A stretch of 64,000 nt of DNA from Reinekea sp. G2M2-21 (lineage in GTDB: Bacteria; Pseudomonadota; Gammaproteobacteria; Pseudomonadales; Natronospirillaceae): the NCBI RefSeq assembly GCF_015687175.1, contig NZ_JADPQG010000001.1, forward strand, positions 124,001 to 188,000. Direction: 5' to 3'. Below the pieces are notes generated by a model that did not search any database, had not been told where the DNA came from, and saw only the letters and a program-made list of their open reading frames with translations. A program made the position numbers and the translations under genes. Of the stretch, positions 34,062 through 42,376 are shown piece by piece; within the stretch, counting starts at the first letter, position 1; the number at the start of each line of letters is the position of its first letter.

Positions 34062-34075
34062 TGTAAGCGTTTTCA
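34062..34075. promoter_or_regulatory. LacI-family-type operator candidate
   Basis: TGTAAGCGTTTTCA lies ~180 bp before the protease module. It differs by one base from the reverse complement of the site at 13016-13029 (TGTAAGCGCTTTCA). Confidence 0.5.
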
Positions 34076-34256
34076 TTTTTTGTGCATTGCTTCAAATATT
34101 TCACCCTATTTATCTGTATGCTCCTCAGGAAAAAAATATTTGTGACGGACACGTTAGTTTTCATGGCAATGCTGTTGCCGGGTGAATTGGTAACGGAAGT
34201 GACCAGAGTGATCGACGTTGTCCAACCTTAATAATAAAAACTTGTTGGAGCTATTC

Positions 34257-35075
34257 ATGCCGTCTGCTGGGAAAACTATATCGATAACGGTTGTCATTTT
34301 TTTACTGTCTGTGTCTTTGGTGTTGTATTTGGCCAGTCACAAAAAAGACATTTTTTTACCGGTGGTTGTCGATGAAGCGGTTACTGTTTCTGAGCTAAAT
34401 CGGGTTGACGTTTTACCTCTTTCTGTGGCGATTCAACCACAGAAAACTGTTTCGAGTGTGGAGGCAGGAACGCCAGTGGCCGAGCAAAAAGAAGAAACCA
34501 TCGACGAGGTTTTACAGTTGGAGGATCGCAATGAAAATTACCCGACCGTGGGTGACCGGGTATCCACGGTCGTTGCGCGTCGTCACGGTCAAGTTTACGA
34601 CGCTGTAAAAATTTGGCAGGCCAGTCAGTCGGATACGGCCTGGAAAGCGGTCCATTCAATTCCAGACGGTTTAAATCTTTCGGTTGAGCAGCAACTTGAT
34701 GGTCGCGAGTTTATTCAGATCGATCCGTTAAAAATTGAATCGCTTGTGCAAGGTGATCGGTTTGAAATCGCGATTGCGCAAGCCAATCAAACCTATCTTG
34801 CGACTGTCGAAGAAGTTCGAAGTGAAGACGATGGCCGTAGTGTGACCTGGAGTGGAACATTACAAGGAATTGATCCACCCAATACCTTCAGCATTACCCG
34901 TGGTAATCGCCTTATTGTGGCTGGTATCGCTACGCCACAGGCGCTTTATAGTTTGCAGGCAGATGGGGAATACGGTTGGATCGTTGACAGTGCCACTCTG
35001 TTTGTTGGTGGTGATGAACCCATTGAAGTCACGCCGGACATGAACTTGCCCCACGCAGAACATACAGATTCTTAG
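34257..35075 (+). CDS. Membrane-anchored propeptide-like protein of a metzincin module
   Basis: 272 residues from the ATG at 34257 (MPSAGKTISITVV), which has GGAG at good spacing; a TTG at 34218 would add 13 residues. One transmembrane helix at ~7-25 is followed by a periplasmic or extracellular region. Residues ~140-250 (FEIAIAQANQTYLATVEEV, SVTWSGTLQGIDP, FSITRGNRLIVAGIATPQALYSL) follow the beta-rich pattern seen in N-terminal prodomains of reprolysin-like bacterial metalloproteases. The protease itself is the next gene, 91 bp downstream. I infer an inhibitor or foldase-like role, but no catalytic motif is present and the family assignment is by pattern. Confidence 0.55.
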   Translation: MPSAGKTISITVVIFLLSVSLVLYLASHKKDIFLPVVVDEAVTVSELNRVDVLPLSVAIQPQKTVSSVEAGTPVAEQKEETIDEVLQLEDRNENYPTVGDRVSTVVARRHGQVYDAVKIWQASQSDTAWKAVHSIPDGLNLSVEQQLDGREFIQIDPLKIESLVQGDRFEIAIAQANQTYLATVEEVRSEDDGRSVTWSGTLQGIDPPNTFSITRGNRLIVAGIATPQALYSLQADGEYGWIVDSATLFVGGDEPIEVTPDMNLPHAEHTDS

Positions 35076-35166
35076 GAATAATACTTGTTGTCCGTCTTTT
35101 GGTCTTGGCAACCAAAGACGAGTCATTTTGTTGCCAGTGATTCTTAAATATAAAAAAGGACAAAAA

Positions 35167-36315
35167 ATGAAGAGTACACAGTTCCAAAAAATAGCGAGGC
35201 GGTTAACGATGATCGGCGCGCTGGGTGTGTCGATGATCAGTGGCGCCGGTGCAGTCACGGTTGATTTGCTGGTGACTTATGATGAGCCGAGCCGGCAACA
35301 TTTTAACGGTGAGGTGGACGCGGCTATGCGCAATTGGGTGTCGCAGATGAACGACATTTACCGCACCAGTCAGGTCGACATTCAAATGCGGTTGGCCGGT
35401 ACCATGTATATCAATATACCGGGCAATGGCTTTGGAGAAATCCTGCCTAACCTGCGGGTGAATGGCACCGTAGCGCAAAAAAGAAGTGAGGTTGGTGCAG
35501 ACTTTGTCACACATTTAACGCCAGGAAACTGCGGTCTAGGGTATGTGGCTGTTGATAAAAACTGGGCCTTCAATGTGGTGGGACCAGACTGTGGCGCACA
35601 GGTTGTCGCGCACGAACTTGGTCACAACATGGGGCTGAACCATTCTCGTCGCCAGGGGAATACGGGGGGCACTCGCTGGGGTTATGCTTTAGGGCATGGT
35701 GTTGACAGTGTGTTCGCATCAACCATGGCCTACCCGCAAGCATTTGGGACGACCTGGGCACCCACATTTTCGAACCCTCGCACAAACTGTCGCGGTGTAC
35801 CATGCGGTGTGCCTGCGGGACAGACCCAGGAAGCGGACGCAACGTTAGCATTAAATAATGTGAGACAAGAAATTTCGGATTTCTTCCCAGAAGCGCAGCG
35901 TGAGGTGACCTATAAGCTGAAAGCCTTGCACAGTAACCGTTGCCTGGACGTGGGCGGTTGGTCTTCCGCGAACGGTGCCGCTGTTATCCAGTGGGATTGT
36001 CACGGAGGTGCAAATCAACGCTGGCGTATTCTAGATGCGGGTGCCGGTTATTGGTCTCTGCAGAACGTGCACAGCGGAAAGTGTTTGGATATCCGCGGTG
36101 TGTCTTACGAGCAAGGTGCGATTGCGCAGCAATGGGATTGTGCCGGCAGCGACAACCAGAAAGTATGGCCTAACAATCTGTTCGCGAACGTGTATCAATT
36201 TGGCTTTAAGCACAGTGGCATCTGTTTGGATGTGCAAAACGGCAGTAACGGCAGTAAGGTGTATCAGTGGGGATGTCACGGTAACGACAACCAACGTTTT
36301 TATCTTGAACCGTAA
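35167..36315 (+). CDS. Secreted metzincin zinc protease with ricin-type lectin domain
   Basis: 382 residues, ATG at 35167 after AAAAAAGGACAAAAA. Signal peptide ~1-29 (ends SGAGA). The catalytic domain has the full metzincin zinc site HELGHNMGLNH at 149-159 and a Met-turn (STMAYP, Met187), like reprolysin/M12-type and related bacterial peptidases. Residues ~225-382 are a ricin-type beta-trefoil with three repeats, each with a CLDV/CLDI start and a QxW-like end (NQRWRI, NQKVW, NQRFYL), expected to bind galactose-like or other glycans. It has no N-terminal prodomain; the preceding gene may supply it in trans. Likely a secreted enzyme that acts on glycoproteins or in predation. Confidence 0.9.
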   Translation: MKSTQFQKIARRLTMIGALGVSMISGAGAVTVDLLVTYDEPSRQHFNGEVDAAMRNWVSQMNDIYRTSQVDIQMRLAGTMYINIPGNGFGEILPNLRVNGTVAQKRSEVGADFVTHLTPGNCGLGYVAVDKNWAFNVVGPDCGAQVVAHELGHNMGLNHSRRQGNTGGTRWGYALGHGVDSVFASTMAYPQAFGTTWAPTFSNPRTNCRGVPCGVPAGQTQEADATLALNNVRQEISDFFPEAQREVTYKLKALHSNRCLDVGGWSSANGAAVIQWDCHGGANQRWRILDAGAGYWSLQNVHSGKCLDIRGVSYEQGAIAQQWDCAGSDNQKVWPNNLFANVYQFGFKHSGICLDVQNGSNGSKVYQWGCHGNDNQRFYLEP

Positions 36316-36507
36316 GCCGCTTGTAGGCACTCAACGCATCAATCTGAATGCCTTTGTTTCATCGATCAGTTGAGGTCAATACGAAGACAGGTTCGGTCAT
36401 GCTTCCGGACCTGTCTTTAAACGACGAGACACTTTTTTCGTACCGTATTGGCTTTAACGTTCCTTTCGTTGCTATTCCTTTTAAGCGACGTGCTGTTCGT
36501 AATGGAT

Positions 36508-37443
36508 TCATGTTTCACGAGCGTGAGACGCCATGAGCTTGCTCTGTAATTCACTCCCGAGATAATCCCAAACGGCATCAACCGCCTTGCTACGAGTGTG
36601 GTGCCCCAAGCTGAGCAGATTGATGGGCGATCGGCTCGGGTCCTGCCAATCGGGCAGCACCGGGATCAGTTTGCCTGAAGACAATTCCGGCTCGATCAAC
36701 AAAGCATCCACATAAATAATGCCCATGCCCTGGCAGGCCATATCAACGAGAGTGCGGCCATCGTCCGCAACGAAACAGGGCGTGATGGCTATATTAGCTG
36801 TTTCGCCTGTTGCGTGCATCAAGCTCCAGGTGTCCATTCGGTAAGCGGAGTTTTTAAATATCAGACAGTCATGCGACGACAGTTCATTAGGGTGAGTCAG
36901 TGCTGGGTGAGACGTCAGGTATTCCGGACTGGCAAAGCACTGCCAGCTTTTTTCGCCGACTTTTTTAGCCACCATGCTGGAATCGGCGAGGTGACCCACT
37001 CGAATGGCCAGATCTACGGCGGACGCAATCAGATCGACCACTTCATCGGATAGATTCAGCTCAATACGAACCTTTGGATAACGACGTCGCAGCGGTTTGA
37101 TCAGTGGCAAAACATAGCGCTGTCCAAGCAGCGTCGAGCTGCTGATTCTCACCACACCAGCAGGTTCGTTGGACGCGGCTAACTTGGCTTCGCGGGCATC
37201 GGTCACCACTTGTGGCAACCCATCACTGCTGGCTAACAGCCGCGCACCGTCGTCGGTTAAGCGCAATTGCCGGGTACTGCGCTGTATCAGCCGTTGCCCT
37301 AACGCTGCCTCCAGTTGTGCGACTTTCTTGCTGACGGATGAACGTGGCAAGAGCAATTCATTCGCGGCGGCCTGAAAGCTGCCGCAGTGGGCCACGCGTT
37401 GAAAAATGTAAATGTGCGGGAGTAGGGTGTATAGGTTATCCAT
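36508..37443 (-). CDS. LysR-family transcriptional regulator
   Basis: 311 residues from the ATG at 37443 (MDNLYTLLPH), preceded by AAGGAACCAAATACT; the longer frame to 37479 lacks support. The N-terminal HTH is clear (RVAHCGSFQAAANELLLPRSSVSKKVAQLEAALG), then the TRQLRLTDDGARLL linker and a periplasmic-binding-like effector domain (VVRISSSTLLGQRYVLPLI ... DLAIRVGHLADSSMVAKKVG). Divergent from the short-chain dehydrogenase gene at 37560, so it most likely controls that gene and itself. Confidence 0.9.
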   Translation of the reverse strand: MDNLYTLLPHIYIFQRVAHCGSFQAAANELLLPRSSVSKKVAQLEAALGQRLIQRSTRQLRLTDDGARLLASSDGLPQVVTDAREAKLAASNEPAGVVRISSSTLLGQRYVLPLIKPLRRRYPKVRIELNLSDEVVDLIASAVDLAIRVGHLADSSMVAKKVGEKSWQCFASPEYLTSHPALTHPNELSSHDCLIFKNSAYRMDTWSLMHATGETANIAITPCFVADDGRTLVDMACQGMGIIYVDALLIEPELSSGKLIPVLPDWQDPSRSPINLLSLGHHTRSKAVDAVWDYLGSELQSKLMASHARET

Positions 37444-37559
37444 AGTATTTGGTTCCTTAATGGAAACAATAAGGTGCAACTTTGGTATCTATTGAGAAAT
37501 AAGTAACCGGATTATGCTACCCCTTCATTGATTGATGCAACGTGAGAGGGAACATTAAG

Positions 37560-38282
37560 ATGAAAACCATATTGATAACCGGGGGGACTTCCGGCATTGG
37601 GGCAGCCTGTGCCAGTTACTTTGTGCAACAAGGGTACCGGGTGTATATCACTGGTCGTGATTTGCAGCGTTTGAATGCTGTTGCCGCGGACGTTGGCGCA
37701 CAGCCTATGTTGTGTGACGCCGCAGATGGGAACCAGATAACCGACATGGCGCGTCAGTTAAAGCAGGACAACATCCGCTTGGACGCATTGGTTCTCAATG
37801 CCGGCGTGTTTTATCCGGCACCCGCCATCTCGGACAGTGCTGACAATATAGACCTGACGCTAAAGACTAATTTTGTTGGACCTCTGCAAACCATTCAGGC
37901 TCTGATGCCATTGATGAAGAACCCCTCGAGTATTGTTTATGTGTCGAGTATTGCGGTGGTGAAAGCCGCAGCCAGTTGCGCAGTCTACTCGGCCAGCAAA
38001 GCAGCCTTTGAAGCCGCTGCACGAGTAATGAATCTCGAACTTTCAGATGCCGGCGTGCGCATCAACAGTGTCCGGCCCGGCATCACTCGCACCGAGATAC
38101 AACGCAAGGCAGGAATGACCGATGCAGCGATTGCGCAATTGAATGAATCGTTAGCCGGAATACCGTTGGGGCGAATGTTAACGCCTGAGGAAATTGTCCC
38201 CAGTATTGCCTTACTGGTGAATGATTCTTCGTTGGGCATGCGTTCTGCTGCCATCGAGATAGACGGTGGTTTCGCGCTCTAA
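37560..38282 (+). CDS. Short-chain dehydrogenase/reductase
   Basis: 240 residues, ATG at 37560 after GAGAGGGAACATTAAG. NAD(P)-binding TGGTSGIG near residue 8, LVLNAGVF, the catalytic Ser in YVSSIAV and Tyr-x-x-x-Lys in YSASKAAF, then the VRPGITRTEI loop and a C-terminal IDGGFAL. A classical SDR; the substrate cannot be told. Divergent LysR gene upstream suggests inducible expression by a small molecule. Confidence 0.92.
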   Translation: MKTILITGGTSGIGAACASYFVQQGYRVYITGRDLQRLNAVAADVGAQPMLCDAADGNQITDMARQLKQDNIRLDALVLNAGVFYPAPAISDSADNIDLTLKTNFVGPLQTIQALMPLMKNPSSIVYVSSIAVVKAAASCAVYSASKAAFEAAARVMNLELSDAGVRINSVRPGITRTEIQRKAGMTDAAIAQLNESLAGIPLGRMLTPEEIVPSIALLVNDSSLGMRSAAIEIDGGFAL

Positions 38283-38412
38283 CCCATTGTTGTGTTTGCC
38301 AGACGTGGCTGGCTTGCTGGATGTGTTTCTCGCCACGGGCGACGTTCGCTTTTGTGAACTTTATCATTCGTTATTTTCCGATGTTCACCGTCGACAGACA
38401 GACCATAATGAC

Positions 38413-38438
38413 GTTCGAGCCCCTTCCTGGGGCCGAAC
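38413..38438 (+). repeat. GC-rich hairpin upstream of a small frame
   Basis: GTTCGAGCCCC-TTCCT-GGGGCCGAAC forms a strong stem with one A-C mismatch. It may terminate the SDR transcript or act as a leader structure; there is no T run. Confidence 0.45.
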
Positions 38439-38457
38439 ATTTTACGAGGAGAACAAG

Positions 38458-38604
38458 ATGATTCTGTTAAAAGCCTTGCGCATCGTCAAAGCCAAATCCA
38501 ATCAACCTGTCTGCAATTACGCCGACAACTATTATGGTGATTGTATTTGTCTGTTGTCGAGTGCGGTTCTTAGCCCGGAAATTTCACCACATCGCTCGAA
38601 ATAG
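38458..38604 (+). CDS. Possible small peptide of 48 residues
   Basis: ATG at 38458 preceded by ACGAGGAGAACAAG, a strong ribosome site 7-8 bases away. Product MILLKALRIVKAKSN followed by a Cys/Tyr/Asn-rich stretch (CNYADNYYGDCIC). It ends 53 bp before the convergent Acg-type gene. No family recognised. It could be a real small protein, a leader peptide or chance. Confidence 0.35.
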   Translation: MILLKALRIVKAKSNQPVCNYADNYYGDCICLLSSAVLSPEISPHRSK

Positions 38605-38656
38605 CGCAGTATCTCGCAGCAGCCACTTTTGATGAATCTTCCAGTCTAGCGGATCG

Positions 38657-39856
38657 TCAAATAAGCCGGTCGCGGAGCGCACGTCGCGGACTGGGCACGG
38701 CTGGCGCAGTGGCGTAACCCATACGAAAACTAAAGGTGGCTTGCCAATCGCGGGTGCCAAGCAAAGCTTGCAGACGTTGCTCTGCAATGTTGGGTCGGTC
38801 CAGTTGCGCAAGACGATCACTCCATTCAATGGGTTGATTCATGGGCTGGCAGGCTACACCGACCTGAGTCGCCTGTAGATGAAACCGCTGCCAGCACCGT
38901 CCGGCGATCAGGGTAGTTTTTATGTCGAAGCGGTCTTTGAGTGAAATAACACCGACTAACGGCGCATTCGGTAAGTGTTTATCGCGGGTCGCAGATAACC
39001 ACAATTCATGAGCTTTTTCGGCGTCCGTTGGCGGCAGCATCTTCGCGATGGCGGCAATGCTTTTCGGTAATCCCACGCCGTCCATAAAGGGGCCGTCCCG
39101 GTGTTCATTCACCTCGTTCTTCCGGTTACGAAACCATCGGTGGCTGTCGTGGATCATCTCAGGGTCGTTGATGATCCACTGCGTGCTGTCGATCATCAGC
39201 CTATCAAACTCTCTGCGCTGGTCGCCCTGCCCGATGAGATCAAGCCGGACATTGTGCGCACTGGCCTCCTGTTCCAGTAGTGTTTGGAACTCAGCCGGTA
39301 TTGGTGTTGCGGTATAGGGGAATCGGTTGGTGTGACGGCGCCCAATAGCGTCATAAAGTGGGTCAACTAGCGTATCGTGCGCTTTAAAATGGATGGTCGC
39401 CATGACCAGTGTGCCCCTCAGCGTCGGCAGCTTTGCTAGGGTTCCGGTTTGGTATTGCACGTCGGCGGACATACCCTGCTGATGCGCGGCGAGACACAGG
39501 TTTTCAATGGCGCAACCTAAACCAAGCGTCATCTCTCGACGGAAGGGATCGAAGCTGCCCAGGTTCCGTTCGAGGTCAGCGTAAACAACGACTTGATCCG
39601 GTTGAATAGCGAAGCGCCACGGTTGGGTGTTGTGTGGATTGGCCGCCAGAATTGCCGCCTGTACCATGCCAATAACACCAGGTTGCGGGTGCTTGAAGTC
39701 CAGCCAAGGCTGGAAGGCGGGACCATCAATCGGCGAGAAAATATCTTCGCGCAATGCTTTGTATACCACACCACCGCTGACGGCGAGGGCGATACCGGCT
39801 GATGCTTTCAGCCCAGTGCTCAGAAATTGTCGTCTGTTAACGTTAATCGTTGTCAT
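38657..39856 (-). CDS. Acg-family FMN-binding nitroreductase-like protein with Tat signal
   Basis: 399 residues from the ATG at 39856, which follows AAGGAGAATAT; a longer upstream frame has no start support. Residues 8-9 are the twin arginines of a Tat signal (NRRQFLSTG), so export or membrane attachment is expected. The rest is like the Acg family of nitroreductase-fold flavoproteins: AAILAANPHNTQPWRF, LGLGCAIENLCLAA, GRRHTNRFPY and a C-terminal FRMGYATAPAVPSPRRAL. It sits next to a TetR-type gene on the same strand, and a TetR-type palindrome lies immediately upstream of its ribosome site, so repression by that regulator is likely. Confidence 0.85.
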   Translation of the reverse strand: MTTINVNRRQFLSTGLKASAGIALAVSGGVVYKALREDIFSPIDGPAFQPWLDFKHPQPGVIGMVQAAILAANPHNTQPWRFAIQPDQVVVYADLERNLGSFDPFRREMTLGLGCAIENLCLAAHQQGMSADVQYQTGTLAKLPTLRGTLVMATIHFKAHDTLVDPLYDAIGRRHTNRFPYTATPIPAEFQTLLEQEASAHNVRLDLIGQGDQRREFDRLMIDSTQWIINDPEMIHDSHRWFRNRKNEVNEHRDGPFMDGVGLPKSIAAIAKMLPPTDAEKAHELWLSATRDKHLPNAPLVGVISLKDRFDIKTTLIAGRCWQRFHLQATQVGVACQPMNQPIEWSDRLAQLDRPNIAEQRLQALLGTRDWQATFSFRMGYATAPAVPSPRRALRDRLI

Positions 39857-39868
39857 ATATTCTCCTTT

Positions 39869-39884
39869 GTCACCGAGTGGTGAC
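39869..39884. promoter_or_regulatory. TetR-type operator upstream of the Acg-like gene
   Basis: GTCACC-GAGT-GGTGAC, a perfect 6+6 inverted repeat 13-28 bp before the start codon. The same half-sites recur twice upstream of the TetR gene. Confidence 0.8.
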
Positions 39885-39929
39885 TTTGTTCGCCAAAAAA
39901 AAGACTTCCAGTGAAGCCTGTTTTCAGCC

Positions 39930-40550
39930 CTAAACCGAATCGGGTGATAGCAGCAAGGCTTCCGCCAGTTGTGCGATCGTGCGTTCCAAACGTTGCCAGC
40001 CCGCATCGTCGGTAATATCAACACCGTTAAAATATTTAATGTGCTGGCTGCGCGCCGCCAAGTAATTAATGGCCGCAGACACGAGTGAAGCAAGCGCTGC
40101 AACATCAACCTCTGGTCGGTGTTCTGCGATGGCAGCCAGAGCACCGGTCAACGCCAAACCCTGCTGTTCGCGGACTTCTTCCAGATAGGCCGTAAGCTCA
40201 TTACGCTCGACCATTTCCCAACTGAGTATTTGCAACGTCAATGGACGCACTCGCAATGCCTGAACATAGTTGTGCATAACGGTTGTAAACTGTTGCGCGA
40301 TGGGCTGTAACCCGGATACCTGATCAACACCGGCTAACAGTTCGTCAGCACTTGGCCAAAAATCACCCTGCTCGGCGTAGGCTCGCATCAGGCCCGAAAG
40401 TCCATCGAAGTAGCGATAAATAAGTACTTTATCGACCCGGGCTTCACGGGCAATGGCGTTTACGCCGAGCTTGCCAAAGCCTTGTTGCGCGAGTACTCGG
40501 CCGGTCGCGGCGATGAGTTGTTGCTCAGTGGTCTGTCGATTTCTTGCCAT
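39930..40550 (-). CDS. TetR-family transcriptional regulator
   Basis: 206 residues from the ATG at 40550 (MARNRQTTEQQL); the longer frame to 40610 would run through the operator. HTH: LAQQGFGKLGVNAIAREARVDKVLIYRYF. The C-terminal ligand domain is helical, as usual. Two GTCACCN4GGTGAC palindromes lie 14-53 bp upstream of the start and one more precedes the Acg-like gene, so it probably represses both itself and that gene. Confidence 0.9.
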   Translation of the reverse strand: MARNRQTTEQQLIAATGRVLAQQGFGKLGVNAIAREARVDKVLIYRYFDGLSGLMRAYAEQGDFWPSADELLAGVDQVSGLQPIAQQFTTVMHNYVQALRVRPLTLQILSWEMVERNELTAYLEEVREQQGLALTGALAAIAEHRPEVDVAALASLVSAAINYLAARSQHIKYFNGVDITDDAGWQRLERTIAQLAEALLLSPDSV

Positions 40551-40563
40551 GCGCTTATCGTTT

Positions 40564-40603
40564 GTCACCAGTAGGTGACACAATGTAGTCACCACCGGGT
40601 GAC
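40564..40603. promoter_or_regulatory. Paired TetR-type operators upstream of the tetR-like gene
   Basis: GTCACC-AGTA-GGTGAC (40564-40579) and GTCACC-ACCG-GGTGAC (40588-40603), both perfect 6+6 palindromes with centres 24 bp apart. Confidence 0.85.
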
Positions 40604-40804
40604 ATTGCAAGAAAAAAATTCATGTCGTCTCGATTGTTCTGAATTGAGTACAGATGCATGAGTCTGAATGGTCTAAAATGACGTAATGGTCGGTGCAGGG
40701 CTTTGCTTATCCTGGTTGCAATGGCATAGTCCGTCCCAATTTACCGTTCACCACAGCCGAAGCAGAATCTTGCCAGGTTATCGTTGAGTTTTTAGAGAAT
40801 TATT

Positions 40805-41542
40805 ATGAATGACGTAATTGGGTTACTGAACGCCCATCGGTCCATCCGTGCATACAAAAAAATACCTGTTTCTCAGGGAACGGTAGAAGCCATTGTTCAG
40901 GCAGGCCAAGCTTCGGCAACATCGAGTTTCATCCAGGCTTACTCGATTATTCAGGTTGCTCAGGGCGAGGCGCGAAGCCAATTAGCCGCACTTGCGGCGA
41001 ATCAAACATTCATTGCCGAAGCGCCGGTCTTTTTGGTGGTCTGTGCGGACATGCAACGGCACAAAATGGCCTGCGACATGAATGGTGCTGATATGCTCAG
41101 TGGCTACGCCGAGCAGTTCATTACCAGCGTTGTGGACAGCGCATTGTTGGCGCAGAACATGGTTATCGCTGCAGAATCCATGGGCTTGGGCATCTGTTAT
41201 GTTGGTGCCTTGCGCAACAACATTGCGGAGGTGTCCGATTTATTGGGGTTGCCCGATCTGGTGGTCCCCTTATTCGGATTGTGCATTGGCTACCCGAGTG
41301 AAAAACCGGATATCAAACCACGGCTGCCGGTGAAAGCGGTGTTACGCCAGGAACGTTACGATGACCCGGAAGCACTCGCCACGCTGCAAGCTTACGATGA
41401 GTTAACCCGTGAATATTATCAGACGCGAACAGGCGGCCAGAAATCACAAAGCTGGACGGAGCAAATGGCCGCCAAGCTCGCCAAAGAATCGCGGCCACAT
41501 ATCCTGGCTTTTATGCAAAGCAAAGGCTTTTTACTGAAATAA
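40805..41542 (+). CDS. NfsA-type NADPH-dependent nitroreductase/oxidoreductase
   Basis: 245 residues, ATG at 40805. A flavin reductase of the NfsA/FRP group that reduces nitroaromatics or quinones. It opens HRSIRAYKKIPVSQGTVEAIVQAGQASATSS, then FIAEAPVFLVVCADMQRH, AAESMGLGICYVGALRNN and FGLCIGYPSEKPDIKPRLP, all in the family order. The C-terminal ~50 residues match the NADPH-specific extension of NfsA. Divergent from the TetR gene with ~200 bp between, so it may share regulation, but no GTCACC palindrome is next to it. Confidence 0.92.
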   Translation: MNDVIGLLNAHRSIRAYKKIPVSQGTVEAIVQAGQASATSSFIQAYSIIQVAQGEARSQLAALAANQTFIAEAPVFLVVCADMQRHKMACDMNGADMLSGYAEQFITSVVDSALLAQNMVIAAESMGLGICYVGALRNNIAEVSDLLGLPDLVVPLFGLCIGYPSEKPDIKPRLPVKAVLRQERYDDPEALATLQAYDELTREYYQTRTGGQKSQSWTEQMAAKLAKESRPHILAFMQSKGFLLK

Positions 41543-41591
41543 AAAGGGTGCGGAAAGTTGAGCGCGCTCCTTACTGAATTGAGACCCGATA

Positions 41592-41939
41592 ATGGATCCA
41601 CAATTAGACGAACATTTTCAACAGCAGGCGTTTAACCTGTTGAATAAAAACTTGCTGGGGGCCGCTTGGCAAACCTACATCGACAAAAAGCAGGTGTTGG
41701 TGATGTTTGCCGAAGCGAAAGCCATTCTTAAGCAGAAGCCAAACCACAAAAAATTAGTTGCCTCGGCGCAGTCGTTAATAGAGACGCTGTCACGCGTGGT
41801 TCGGTGTTTGTGTTTGGACGATGAGCAGGCCAAGCTCACCAGCGTGCGGGGCCGCACAATTGCCATGGAAGCTGAAGCCCTGTTTGCCAGTGCGGAAAAG
41901 GAATTTAAAACCATGCGGATGTTGGCGGCTAAAAAATAA
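41592..41939 (+). CDS. Small helical hypothetical protein
   Basis: 115 residues, predicted helical throughout with KKQVLVMFAEAKAILKQKPNHKKLVASAQSLIETL. No membrane segment, signal or known domain. It follows the NfsA-like gene by 49 bp on the same strand, so it could be cotranscribed. Function unknown. Confidence 0.65.
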   Translation: MDPQLDEHFQQQAFNLLNKNLLGAAWQTYIDKKQVLVMFAEAKAILKQKPNHKKLVASAQSLIETLSRVVRCLCLDDEQAKLTSVRGRTIAMEAEALFASAEKEFKTMRMLAAKK

Positions 41940-42091
41940 ATCCGATCTGGGTCTTTTCTGAGCTTGTTTGTAGGTTGTTAAACGGTCAGTTGATAGACTG
42001 ACTTTTAGTGTATTGGCTGTAAGGCAAATATTGAGGAACACGACGAACAAGGTTTGTAGATTTCACGCATCATTAACAGAAGGAATTTGGT

Positions 42092-42304
42092 ATGTCTCGT
42101 GCAAAATCAGAATTACCCTTTCACAAAAAAGAAACGTTAATAGGCGTTGGTGTCAGTCTGGGTGTTGTCGCCGGTGCCGTGATCGGAAAACTGGCGGGCA
42201 ATATGGGTCTGTGGATATCGCTTGGTATAGCGTTTGGTGCCGGTATCGGTGCGGTTATCGGTAAAGTTCTTGCCGCGGATCAACCCGACGATGCCGGAAA
42301 ATAA
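42092..42304 (+). CDS. Small glycine-zipper membrane protein
   Basis: 70 residues, ATG at 42092 preceded by AGAAGGAATTTGGT. Two hydrophobic Gly-rich segments (GVGVSLGVVAGAVIGKLAG and SLGIAFGAGIGAVIGKVLA) with GxxxG spacing form a glycine-zipper hairpin. Such small proteins are common in stress responses and membrane packing; no specific role can be assigned. Confidence 0.7.
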   Translation: MSRAKSELPFHKKETLIGVGVSLGVVAGAVIGKLAGNMGLWISLGIAFGAGIGAVIGKVLAADQPDDAGK

Positions 42305-42376
42305 GCATTAGAAAAGATGAGTGTTGGGGTGAAACAGGCGTGTGAAGAACGTTCAACACGCCTTACCTTCAAACGA

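Larger units (their letters stand above)
33835..34256. other. Intergenic region with terminator and candidate operator
   Basis: About 420 bp, AT-rich and without a gene. It contains the terminator at 33992 and the LacI-type motif at 34062. Confidence 0.6.

Noticed and set aside
39857-40144. Upstream extension of the Acg-like frame
   Set aside because: It would place the Tat signal far inside the protein and run through the operator at 39869 and into the tetR-like gene.
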